From positions 1 to 64,000 of the forward strand of contig CAWITB010000044.1 in NCBI GenBank assembly GCA_963838885.1: a stretch of 64,000 nt of DNA, written 5' to 3'. Position 1 is the stretch's first letter. The number at the start of each line of letters is the position of its first letter. The position numbers were made by a program, and so were the translations under genes. The notes beneath the pieces are model-generated. The model had not been told where the DNA came from. It ran no database searches and worked only from the letters and a program-made list of their open reading frames with translations. The stretch is from JAICMB01 sp963838885 (GTDB lineage: Bacteria > Acidobacteriota > Terriglobia > Bryobacterales > Bryobacteraceae). Positions 53,500 through 62,684 of the stretch are shown here, one piece after another.

Positions 53500-54837
53500 G
53501 TGTCGCGTACGGTCGCCGAGTTTCGAGGCGTCTCCAAGAGTTACCCCATCTACTCGTCGCCCAGCGATCGCCTCAAAGAACTCTTTTTCTTCAACCGCAG
53601 GTCCTTCCACCGCGATTTCTGGGCATTGCGCGACATCTCGTTCGAGATCCGCCGCGGCGAAACCTTCTGCATCGTCGGCGAAAACGGATCCGGTAAAAGT
53701 ACGCTGCTGCAAATCGTCGCGGGCATCCTGCGGCCCACCAGCGGCCATGCCAACGTGAATGGCCGCGTTGCCGCGCTCCTCGAACTTGGCTCCGGCTTCA
53801 ACCCCGAATTCAGCGGCCGCGATAACGTTTATCTGAACGGCGCCATTCTGGGTCTCTCGCGTAAGGAGATGGACGCGAAATTCCCCGCCATCGCGCAATT
53901 CGCCGAGATCGGAGATTTCATGGATCAGCCCGTGAAAACCTACTCGAGCGGCATGGCGGTGCGGCTTGCGTTCGCCGTCGCAATTCACGTCGATCCCGAA
54001 ATATTGCTCGTGGACGAAGCTCTCGCGGTAGGCGACATTTATTTTCGCCAGCGCTGCATGCGCAAGGTGCATGAATTGCGCGAGCGGGAGACCACCATCG
54101 TTTTCGTTTCGCACGCTCTCAGCGATGTGAAGTCCATCGGCGACCGCGCTATGTGGCTCGACGCCGGCCGCATTCGCGATATCGGCGAGACGGATCGGGT
54201 TACGACCAAGTATATGGCGGCTATGGTTGAAAAGGACTCGCGTTACCTTACCGCGAAGCATGGTCCAGCGTCCGCGCGCGACATGGACGGTCCTACTACC
54301 GCTCCTGAAATCGTCGAGCACATCCCTAACATCGACCACCGCCATGGCGATCGCCGCGCCGAAGTGATCGGCATCGCGGTCCTCGATGCGCATGGTTCGC
54401 CCCTCCCGGTGCTCGAGCCGTCTTCGACAATCGTCGTGCGCATCAGCGTCCGCGCCAACGCGAATATCACGCTGCCCATCGTCGGATTCATGCTGCGCAA
54501 CCACATGGGCCTGGACTTCTCCGGAACCAACACGTCGCGCGAGGATTTCGAGCTGCCCGCGATGCGCCCCGGCGACATCTTCACCGTCGATTTTCATGTT
54601 CAGCTGCCGGAGCTTTACCCTTCCGCATTTTCGTTTTCGCCCGCGATTGCCGATGGCACTTTGCATAGCTACGTCATGTGCGACTGGATCGACAACGCCG
54701 TCACGCTGCAAACGATCTCCGCGGGGGGCCAGATTTACGGATATCTTCGGCTGCCCTGCCGCATCGAGCTGAACCGCCGCCTGGGCATCCCCGCGACAAA
54801 CGAAATGGTCTACGCCGCGGAGTCCCGCGTTGGTTGA
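53500..54837 (+). CDS. ABC transporter ATP-binding protein, Wzt type with C-terminal carbohydrate-binding domain
   Basis: A 445-residue protein. Residues 5-245 are an ABC ATPase: Walker A GENGSGKST (60-68), Q-loop region LLELGSGFNPEFSGRDN, signature TYSSGMAVRLAFAVAIH, Walker B ILLVDEALAVGD and the switch His in VFVSHALSDVK. Residues about 290-440 form a Wzt-C beta-sandwich (RADVIG-like opening, NHMGLDFSGTNTSREDF), which in O-antigen exporters reads the glycan terminus. The partner permease (wzm) is not in this window. The start is GTG at 53500. It overlaps the methyltransferase gene by eight bases. Confidence 0.92.
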   Translation: MSRTVAEFRGVSKSYPIYSSPSDRLKELFFFNRRSFHRDFWALRDISFEIRRGETFCIVGENGSGKSTLLQIVAGILRPTSGHANVNGRVAALLELGSGFNPEFSGRDNVYLNGAILGLSRKEMDAKFPAIAQFAEIGDFMDQPVKTYSSGMAVRLAFAVAIHVDPEILLVDEALAVGDIYFRQRCMRKVHELRERETTIVFVSHALSDVKSIGDRAMWLDAGRIRDIGETDRVTTKYMAAMVEKDSRYLTAKHGPASARDMDGPTTAPEIVEHIPNIDHRHGDRRAEVIGIAVLDAHGSPLPVLEPSSTIVVRISVRANANITLPIVGFMLRNHMGLDFSGTNTSREDFELPAMRPGDIFTVDFHVQLPELYPSAFSFSPAIADGTLHSYVMCDWIDNAVTLQTISAGGQIYGYLRLPCRIELNRRLGIPATNEMVYAAESRVG

Positions 54838-56035
54838 ATTCACCGGTGAGCGCGTTATCCCCGGCCGCGTGGAGGATGATCTCTGGAGCGAGCACGTCGC
54901 CCGATATGCCTTCGCGTCGCGCTTCGCGCACGGCAAGCGGGTGCTCGACTGCGCCTGCGGCGCCGGATACGGCTGCGCGGAGCTCGCCGCGGTGGCGAAG
55001 CAAGTCACGGCCTTTGATATAGCGCCTGAGGCCGTCGAATTCGCAGCCAAGACTTATTCGCGTCCGAACATACGTTACGCGATCGGGTCCGGCCTCGCTC
55101 TCCCCTTCCCCGCCGCATCGTTCGATGTCGTCGTGGCGTTTGAACTGATCGAGCACCTCTCCGAATTCCGCCCTTTCCTCGAAGAATGCGCTCGCGTGCT
55201 CGCCCCCGCCGGCCTGTTTATCGTCTCCACTCCCAACAAGAGTTACTATGCCGAATCGCGCGCCGCGAGCGGTCCCAATCCATTCCACCAACACGAATTC
55301 GAAGCCGCCGAGTTTCGAGAAGAGCTATCCCGCGCATTCGCGCACGTGAACCAGCTTGTCCAGAATCGCGTCGAATGTTTTGCCTTTCCATCCGGCGGCG
55401 GCAATGTCGAAGCGCGCATGGATGGCGATCCTGGTCCGCAATCGGAGGCGCATTTTTTTATCGCCCTGTGCTCCCAGTCGCCGCGTCCCCAAGCCCCATC
55501 CTTTATATACGTGCCTAAGAGCGCCAACCTGCTGCGGGAACGGGAACGGCACATTGAGCTACTCACGGATCAGCTTCGCGAAGCGCGCGGCGAGCGCGAC
55601 CAGTTGATCGAAATCGCCGCGCGCCAAAAGACCGAAATTGAAGAGCGCAACCGCTGGGCCGAAAGCCTGACGGTCGAACTGAAGTCCAAATCCCAGAGAA
55701 TTGACCAACTCCAGCGCGAGCTGGAAACGGAGCAGCGGGCCGCCGCCGAGGTCACCGCCGCTTACGAAGGAAAGGTCCGCGAGCTCGACACGGAAAATGC
55801 GGCAAAGGCAGCATGGGCGCAAGAGCTCAGCGCTGAAATCGCGCGCTTGAACTCAGAACTCAGTGAGTGCGTACGGCTGCTCACGGCCGCCGAGCAAACC
55901 ATCATCGATCGCACGCGCTGGGCCCAAGATCTCGAAGGCCAGAAATCCATTCTCGAAACGCAACTCAATGCCGTCCGATCCTCGCGCTGGGTCCGAGCGG
56001 GGCGGAAACTCGGCGTTGGACCGGCGCTGCAGTGA
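54830..56035 (+). CDS. SAM-dependent methyltransferase with long C-terminal coiled coil
   Basis: A 401-residue protein. Residues 1-170 are a class I methyltransferase: VLDCACGAGYGCAEL (SAM motif I), VTAFDIAPEAVEFA and VVAFELIEHLSEFRPFLEEC. Residues about 230-385 are predicted coiled coil (LLRERERHIELLTDQLREAR, IDQLQRELETEQRAAAEV). This layout resembles WbdD-like chain-capping proteins whose coiled coil measures polysaccharide length; with the Wzt-type ATPase next to it, a terminal methyl cap read by Wzt-C is a reasonable inference. The start is TTG at 54830, inside wzt. Confidence 0.85.
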   Translation: MVEFTGERVIPGRVEDDLWSEHVARYAFASRFAHGKRVLDCACGAGYGCAELAAVAKQVTAFDIAPEAVEFAAKTYSRPNIRYAIGSGLALPFPAASFDVVVAFELIEHLSEFRPFLEECARVLAPAGLFIVSTPNKSYYAESRAASGPNPFHQHEFEAAEFREELSRAFAHVNQLVQNRVECFAFPSGGGNVEARMDGDPGPQSEAHFFIALCSQSPRPQAPSFIYVPKSANLLRERERHIELLTDQLREARGERDQLIEIAARQKTEIEERNRWAESLTVELKSKSQRIDQLQRELETEQRAAAEVTAAYEGKVRELDTENAAKAAWAQELSAEIARLNSELSECVRLLTAAEQTIIDRTRWAQDLEGQKSILETQLNAVRSSRWVRAGRKLGVGPALQ

Positions 56036-58422
56036 ACGCGTTTACCAGCCTTTTGCTGCGAATCGCGCGGGCACTCCCGTTGTTACTGCTCTCGCCATTT
56101 CTCGCGATTTTCACGCTGGCAGGTCTCGCGCTTTCCGACCTTCTTTGGCTACTGACCGGAAAGCGCAAGCGCGCTTCCAATGACGCGCGTCCCTCGACTA
56201 GAGCGGCCAGCGTCGTCATCCCCAACTGGAACGGCCGAGACCTTCTCGCCAAATATCTACCGCACGTTATCGCGGCAATGAGCGGCAATCCCGCGAATGA
56301 AATCATTGTCGTCGAGAACGGCTCAACCGACGGCAGCGCCGAATTGCTGCGCGAGCGTTTTCCCTCGGTTCGCGTGCTTCAGCTCCCCAAGAATTTAGGA
56401 TTCGGCGGCGGCTCCAACGCAGGCTTTCGAGCCGCAAAGAACGACATCGTCGTTCTGCTCAACAGCGACATGCGGCCGCGGCCCGATTTTTTGAAGGCCC
56501 TCCTCGATGGCTTCACGGACGAGAAAGTCTTCGCCGTTGCGTGCCAGATTTTCTTCACCGATCCCGAAAAAATTCGCGAGGAGACCGGTCTGACGCAAGG
56601 CTGGTGGGAAAGCGGCACGCTGCGCGTCAGGCATCGCGACGATCCCGCCATCGTTGACCTTTATCCCTGCTTCTACGGCGGCGGTGGATCGTGCGCCTTC
56701 GACCGCAGGAAGTTTCTCGAGCTGGGCGGCTTCGACGAACTGCTCGCGCCATTTTATTTGGAAGATACCGACCTGGGCTACCTCGCCTGGAAACGCGGCT
56801 GGAAAGTGTTATACCAGCCTCGCAGCGTCGTCTATCACGAGCACCGCGGCACCATCGGCAAGCATTACAACAAACGGACGATCGACGTCATCGTCCAGAA
56901 GAATATCCTGCTGTTCTGCTGGAAAAACATCCACGATTGGCCGCGCCTCTTGTCCCATTTGTGTTCCATCTACGCCGCCGCCCTGGTCTCCGCATTCGCC
57001 GGCGACTCGCCGGAGCGCGCCAATTTCGCCGCCCTCATACGCGCAGCGCGCCAGATCCCTGCGGCCATGCGCTCGCGAAGGCGCGCCCGGCAGCTCGCGG
57101 TCATCGGCGATACAGAAGCGTTTCGCCGCCCCCTCGGCGGCTATTTTCGCGACCGCTTTGAAACCCTGTCCCCCGATCCCGAAAGGCTGAACGTCCTTTT
57201 CGTGTCGCCTTATCCGATCTGTCCGCCGGTACACGGCGGCGCAGTATTCATGTACCAGACCACTCGAGAACTGGCGCGGCTATGCGCGCTGCACCTCATC
57301 GTTCTGCTCGATTATCCGCACGAACGCGCCGCGCACGAAGAACTCGATCGCATCGCGGCGTCAACCGAATACATCGTGCGAATCGAAGCCAAGCGCAAGG
57401 AGTACGCGTCGATTGTGCCGTTTGCCGTACGCGAGTTCTCGAATCGCGACCTCGAATGGCTGCTGCACCGGCAGATTTACATCCGCAAGATCGATGTCGT
57501 TCAATTGGAGTACACCGCGCTCGCGCAATATGGCTGCGCGTTTCACCGCATCGCCTGCGCGCTGTTCGAGCACGACGTCTATTTTCAGTCCATCGCGCGC
57601 ACGCTTCCGCAGATGCGCGGCGCCGTCACCAAGCTCAAAGCCGCGTTTGAATACCTTCGCGCGCTGCGCTATGAGCTGACAACGCTGCGGCGCTTCGATC
57701 GCATACAGGTGTGCAGTTCCGCAAATAAGGATTGCCTCGCCTCCTTTGCGCCGCCCTTAAAAGACCGCATCGACGACGGCCTGCGCGCCGGAATCGACAC
57801 CTCGGCATATGAGTTTCAACTCCACGGTCGCGAGCCGCGCACCATGCTGTTCCTCGGCAGCTTCCGGCATTTGCCCAATCAACACGCCCTCACGTGGTTC
57901 ATAAACCAGGCGCTTCCAAAAGTTCTGGAACGCTGTCCCGATGCGCGCCTCGTCATCGTCGGTTCCGATCCCCCGCCCCGCCATTCCCTTCCGGCTTTCG
58001 GAGCGAATATCGAGATCCGCGGATTCGTCGAGGACATACGCGATCCGCTCGGCCGCTACGCCGTGTTCGTATGTCCCGTGCTGAGCGGCTCGGGCATGCG
58101 CGTAAAGCTACTCGAAGCTTTCGCCTCGGGCATTCCCGTGGTTTCAACGCGCATCGGCGCCGAAGGTTTGGCGACCGAGGACGGGCGATTTTGCGCGCTT
58201 GCCGACGACCCCGCGGCGTTCGCCCAGCGCATCCTCGACCTGTTCGAAGATGAATCGCAGGCCAGCGAAATGGCTCGACGCGCGCGCGAGGAGGTGGTCG
58301 CCCATCGCGACATGACTGCGATGACGCGCCTCCTGGAGCAGTCCTATCGCGACGCAGTGGCGCAAAAGCGGGGCGGCCTCAAGCGAGGCGAACCTACTTT
58401 GTGTCTTTCAGGTCGGGTTTGA
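56032..58422 (+). CDS. Two-domain glycosyltransferase (GT2 plus GT4)
   Basis: A 796-residue protein with an N-terminal membrane segment (LLLRIARALPLLLLSPFLAI). The GT2 domain has VVIPNWNGRDLLAKYLPHVI, IVVENGSTDGSAELL, VVLLNSDMRPRPDF (DxD-like) and FYLEDTDLGYLAWKRGW. After about residue 385 a GT4 domain begins (RLNVLFVSPYPICPPVHGGA) and ends with LGSFRHLPNQHALTW, VFVCPVLSGSGMRVKLLEAF and TRIGAEGL. Two sugars may be added by one polypeptide. The start is GTG at 56032, overlapping the methyltransferase stop (GTGA). Confidence 0.9.
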   Translation: MNAFTSLLLRIARALPLLLLSPFLAIFTLAGLALSDLLWLLTGKRKRASNDARPSTRAASVVIPNWNGRDLLAKYLPHVIAAMSGNPANEIIVVENGSTDGSAELLRERFPSVRVLQLPKNLGFGGGSNAGFRAAKNDIVVLLNSDMRPRPDFLKALLDGFTDEKVFAVACQIFFTDPEKIREETGLTQGWWESGTLRVRHRDDPAIVDLYPCFYGGGGSCAFDRRKFLELGGFDELLAPFYLEDTDLGYLAWKRGWKVLYQPRSVVYHEHRGTIGKHYNKRTIDVIVQKNILLFCWKNIHDWPRLLSHLCSIYAAALVSAFAGDSPERANFAALIRAARQIPAAMRSRRRARQLAVIGDTEAFRRPLGGYFRDRFETLSPDPERLNVLFVSPYPICPPVHGGAVFMYQTTRELARLCALHLIVLLDYPHERAAHEELDRIAASTEYIVRIEAKRKEYASIVPFAVREFSNRDLEWLLHRQIYIRKIDVVQLEYTALAQYGCAFHRIACALFEHDVYFQSIARTLPQMRGAVTKLKAAFEYLRALRYELTTLRRFDRIQVCSSANKDCLASFAPPLKDRIDDGLRAGIDTSAYEFQLHGREPRTMLFLGSFRHLPNQHALTWFINQALPKVLERCPDARLVIVGSDPPPRHSLPAFGANIEIRGFVEDIRDPLGRYAVFVCPVLSGSGMRVKLLEAFASGIPVVSTRIGAEGLATEDGRFCALADDPAAFAQRILDLFEDESQASEMARRAREEVVAHRDMTAMTRLLEQSYRDAVAQKRGGLKRGEPTLCLSGRV

Positions 58423-58994
58423 GCAGGTCCCGTTTGAGCCGGTTCACGATCTCGTCGGCCGTCTTGTCCAACGTATCGGCCGACCTGTCGCGGGGGCGAG
58501 CGTACGTCGACCAGATCACCGCTCGGGAGCCGCGACTCACTAAAAACAATGTGCCCTTCGCGCGGCTGAAAGTGCTGGGGTTCTCAACAGGCGGCCCTGC
58601 CTCGATCAATCCGTTCGAGGGCGCCTCGGTGTCCGCTTGTGGCGATTTGTCGTTCTCCGTAGTCTTGTCGGCCGTTGCCTTGCCGGCCGGGGCTTTATCA
58701 GCCCACGGCTTTATCACCCACGGTCTTGGCGGGCTTGACCGGCTTCGGCGGCGGGTACAGTTCGTCGAGCTTCCGTTCGAACGGCTCGCCTATCTGCTCC
58801 GTCAGAATCGCGTCTGCCTTCAGCGGATCGGTGACCACCAGGAACAGTCCCTGACGCGAAATCTTGTTCGCCAGATACTGGTCCATGCCCCCGCTCATCG
58901 GTAGAATATAAACGGATCGCACCTGTTGCAATTGCGGATTCGTAACGGCGCCGGCCCAAGCGCACAGCAATGCCGCGAGCGGGAACAGCTTCAT
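58394..58994 (-). CDS. Secreted hypothetical protein, with one-base frameshift
   Basis: About 199 residues after repair. A signal peptide (MKLFPLAALLCAWAGAVT) is followed by VRSVYILPMSGGMDQYLANK and LFLVVTDPLKADAILTEQIG, a small domain, then a Lys/Pro/Ala-rich linker. The frame breaks in the linker at 58697-58725, where GTGGGTGATAAAGCC is followed by a second copy with one extra C (GTGGGCTGATAAAGCC). Beyond it the C-terminal part (KGTLFLVSRGSRAVIWSTYA) continues in the new frame. The family, which I know only as hypothetical in related genomes, is likely periplasmic. Its 3' end overlaps the glycosyltransferase gene by 29 bases. Confidence 0.75.
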
Positions 58995-59022
58995 GCCCAC
59001 ATGATAACGTGGATAGGGAATT

Positions 59023-59748
59023 GTGTATAAGTCGAACACCATTACGGTCATCATTCCCTGTCTGAACGAGGAGCAGGGCATCGAGCGAGTGTTGCGGCGC
59101 ATACCGGAGTTCGTCGATCAGGTCGTCGTGGTGGACAACGGCTCGACCGACGGCACCTCGGATGTGGCGCGATCGCTCGGCGCACATGTCATCCGCGAGC
59201 CCGTCCGAGGCTATGGCCGCAGTTATAAAAGGGGCTTTTCCTGGGCGACTGGCGACATCATTATCACGCTTGATGGCGACCACAGTTATCCGCCGGACGC
59301 CATCTCCTATCTTCTCGAAGCCTTCCTGCACCTTGAAGTGGATTTCCTCAACGCCTCGCGCTTCCCAGTGCGCGATCGCCATGCCATGAGCTTTAAGCAC
59401 AAATTCGGAAACTGGATTTTGTCGTTCGCGACGTCCATCCTGTTCTTCCGCTGGGTGCGCGACTCGCAATCGGGCATGTGGGTGTTTCGCCGCTCCATTC
59501 TCAAAGAAATGGTGCTCGAATCGGACGGCATGGCCTTCTCCGAAGAGATCAAGATCGAGGCGCTGCGCAATTCCCGTATCCGTTTCGCCGAGCTTTCCAT
59601 CATGTATTCCTCCCGCTTAGGAGAAGTAAAGTTAAATCCCTGGCGCGACGGTTTTTATAATCTTGGCTTTCTTGTTAAAAAACGATTCGGCCGCCGCAAA
59701 GCATCCGCGGTTACGGTGGCCGAAGAGCGGCTCGCGCCCGGCGAGTAG
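59023..59748 (+). CDS. GT2-family glycosyltransferase (polyprenyl-phosphate type)
   Basis: A 241-residue GT-A glycosyltransferase: ITVIIPCLNEEQGIERVLRR, VVVVDNGSTDGTSDVARSLG, YGRSYKRGFSWATGDIIITL and the metal motif DGDHSYPP. Later RDSQSGMWVFRR is like that of dolichol/undecaprenyl-phosphate sugar synthases, though no C-terminal membrane helices are present. The start is GTG at 59023. It is divergent from the secreted hypothetical with a 28-bp gap. Confidence 0.92.
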   Translation: MYKSNTITVIIPCLNEEQGIERVLRRIPEFVDQVVVVDNGSTDGTSDVARSLGAHVIREPVRGYGRSYKRGFSWATGDIIITLDGDHSYPPDAISYLLEAFLHLEVDFLNASRFPVRDRHAMSFKHKFGNWILSFATSILFFRWVRDSQSGMWVFRRSILKEMVLESDGMAFSEEIKIEALRNSRIRFAELSIMYSSRLGEVKLNPWRDGFYNLGFLVKKRFGRRKASAVTVAEERLAPGE

Positions 59749-59812
59749 TTCCACGTGGCGGGAAACCCAGGCCGAATCGCAACCGTCCCAAAGTTGACAA
59801 CCTCACCTCGCT

Positions 59813-62628
59813 ATGAGCACCGCATTCCGGCGAATCGCCCCCGCTGTCCCCGCAATTCTGCTCAGTTTTGGTCCGCTGTATGCCCAGAGGGATACCGCAC
59901 AAGACCGTATCTCAGCCGAGATAGATAACTCCCGTCGATTAGTACTAAGGGGAAATACTCATCCGCAGGCGCGGCCGGAGTTCGATCGGGGCGCGCTCGA
60001 ATCCTCTTTCATTGCTCATGGCATGATGCTGACGCTGAAACAATCGCCCGCCCAGCAGACCGCGCTGCAGCAATTGCTCGAACAGCAGCGCGACCCATCC
60101 TCGCCAAATTTTCATAAATGGCTCACGCCGGAACAGTTCGGCGAGCGCTACGGAGCTAGCCAAAGCGATCTCGACAAGATTAACGCCTGGCTCCAATCTC
60201 AGGGATTCACGGTTACGCGCGTGGCGCGCGGCCGCAATTGGATCAAGTTCAGCGGAACTGCGGGACAAGTCAGGACTGCGTTCCAAACCGAGCTGCACCG
60301 CTATAACGTGAACGGCGAAATTCATTTCGCGAACGCGACGGAGCCGTCCATCCCGGCCGCTCTGGCGGGCATCGTCGCCAGCATTCGCGGGCTTAACGAT
60401 TTCCGCCCCAGGCCGATGTTGATGAAAGAACACCCCGACTACACTCTGGGCAGCGTGCACCACATCGCGCCCGGCGATATCGCCACCATTTATGACGTGA
60501 CACCGCTCTATGGCGCCGGCATCGACGGTACGGGACAGAAGATCGTCGTATTAGGTCAAACCAGCATCAATCTCTCCGACATTGAAGCCTTTCGCACCAA
60601 GTGGAACCTACCGGCAAACGATCCCCAGGTGGTCCGCGATACTACCCAAAGCGATCCGGGGATGAGCGAGAACGATCTTCCCGAGGCGGACCTCGACCTC
60701 GAGTGGGCCGGGGCCGTCGCAAGAAATGCCAGCATCATATATGTCTATTCCGATAACACCTTCGATGCTGCAAGCTATGCCATCGATCAGAACCTCGCGC
60801 CGGTGATGACCATCAGCTACGGCTTTTGCGAAGCCATGGACCTGATCGATCTGCCAACTTTCCAGGGTTGGGCGCAGCAGGCCAACGCTCAGGGGATAAC
60901 GTGGATGTCGGCTGCCGGAGACGCCGGGGCCGCCGATTGCGAATCCCAGAGCGCCGATGTCGCGCAAGCCGGTCTGGCCATCGACGTTCCCGGCGCGATT
61001 CCCGAGGTCACCTCCGTCGGCGGTACGGAATTCAACGAGGGCGGCGGCTCCTACTGGGGTTCCGCGGACTGGATGCTAAGGATGGCGGCTCGGCGCTATC
61101 TTACATCCCGGAAAAAGCGTGGAACGACACCAGCGCTTCGAACGGCCTCGCGGCCGGCGGCGGAGGCGTCAGCATGTATTTTCCGAAACCATCGTGGCAG
61201 AGCGGCCCGGGCGTTCCGGCCGACGGCTTTCGCGACGTGCCCGACGTTGCGTTTCCCGCCTCGCCGGCGCACGACAATGTGTACGTTTACAGCGGCGGAG
61301 GGGGAGCCTATTATGGCGGCACTTCGGTCGCCGCTCCGGTTTTCGCCGGCATGGTCGCGCTGCTCAACCACTATCTCGTGTCCACCGGAATTGAAAAACA
61401 GGCTGGGCTCGGCAATATCAATCCCGCGCTATACCGCTTGGCGGCGAATACTTCGGGCCTCTTTCACGACGTCGCGACCGGAGACAATAGCGTTCCCTGC
61501 GTGCAAGGCTCGCCGAATTGTTCGAACGGCTCCTTAGGTTACGGGGCGGTTTCGGGCTACGATCGGGCCACCGGCCTGGGGTCCGTCGATCTGACCAATC
61601 TCGCGCATCAATGGAGCAGCAAGCCGCCCATCGATTCCGCCGTGGTCCCATCCGTTGACCAGAACCCGGTCTACCAGCAGCCGGCCGCCTCAGGAACGCA
61701 GCCGTGGACCTACCAGATCACGCTCACCGAGGAAGGCGGCGTCGCCACCACGCTGACTGATTTCACCATCAACGGCCAGAGTCAGGCATCGCAAATCTCC
61801 AGCATTTTTGGAACGGCGGTTATTCCGGCCGGCGGCTCGATCAAATCCAGCGGACTCGGCTTTTCCACCCTCACCGTTCCCACGACCGTCGTTTTCGGAT
61901 TCAGCGGCATCGATGCCAGCGGCAGAACCTGGTCCACGCAGCTATCCGTGCCATTTCAGGCGGCGCAGCCCGCGCAGCTCGTCCTCGGCCTGAGCAATGC
62001 GGCCTCGGGTCAGCAGGTCTTCGCGCCTGGCATGATCATGAGCGTCTACGGCATACAAATGGGCCTCTACCCGGCGCTCGCCACCGCGATCCCGCTTCCG
62101 GATTTTCTGGCCGGAATAACCGCCGAAGTCAACGGTATTTCCGCGCCTCTCTATTACGTCTCGCCCACGCAGTTGAATATTCAGATTCCGTATGAGACGC
62201 AGACGGGAACCGCAACGCTTGAAGTGGATACGCCGTATCAGAACGTCACCAGGACATTTCACGTCGCCCAAGCCGGTCCAGGAATTTTCACGTTGCCCGA
62301 CGGCAGCGTGAACCCCAGCAGGTCTGGAAGCCGCGGCCAGACCTATACCATGTTCATCACCGGCGAGGGTCATGTTTCGCCATCCATTACGACCGGCAGC
62401 GCCCCGACGCCGCGAACCGGTACGCCCAAACCGGTCCTTCCCTATACTCTGACCATCGGCGGCGTGGACGCGACCGCTTCGATCCAATATATCGGCGTTC
62501 CCCCTGGGCTGGTCGGCGTCACGCAGATCAACTTCACGGTTCCGCAGGCGGCGCCTGTGGGCCCGCAGAATATCGTTGTCACAGTGGGTGGCGTTGCCAG
62601 CGCTCCCGCGACCTTCACGGTGCAGTAG
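59813..62628 (+). CDS. Pro-kumamolisin/sedolisin (S53) protease with Solibacter-type C-terminal domain, one-base frameshift
   Basis: About 938 residues after repair. A signal peptide ends near YAQR; the activation propeptide follows (SSPNFHKWLTPEQFGERYGA). The catalytic pair Glu/Asp is in PEADLDLEWAG, the oxyanion Asp in SAAGDAGA and the Ser in YYGGTSVAAPVFAG near residue 505. A one-base deletion near 61070-61073 splits the frame; adding one G gives GSADWDAKDGGSALSYIPEK. The last 230 residues are the same type of domain as at the end of the BNR protein (FLAGITAEVNGISAPLYYVS, GLVGVTQINFTVPQ). A secreted acid protease is expected. Confidence 0.88.
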
Positions 62629-62684
62629 CCGACTTTCGGCCTGATTGAGCCGCGTCTGATACCCTTACAATTTCGTGTTGTGAG

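Noticed and set aside
53497..55050. 517-codon frame opposite the Wzt-type and methyltransferase genes
   Set aside because: It spans two real genes on the other strand, both with clear motifs; the antisense product has no recognisable domain.
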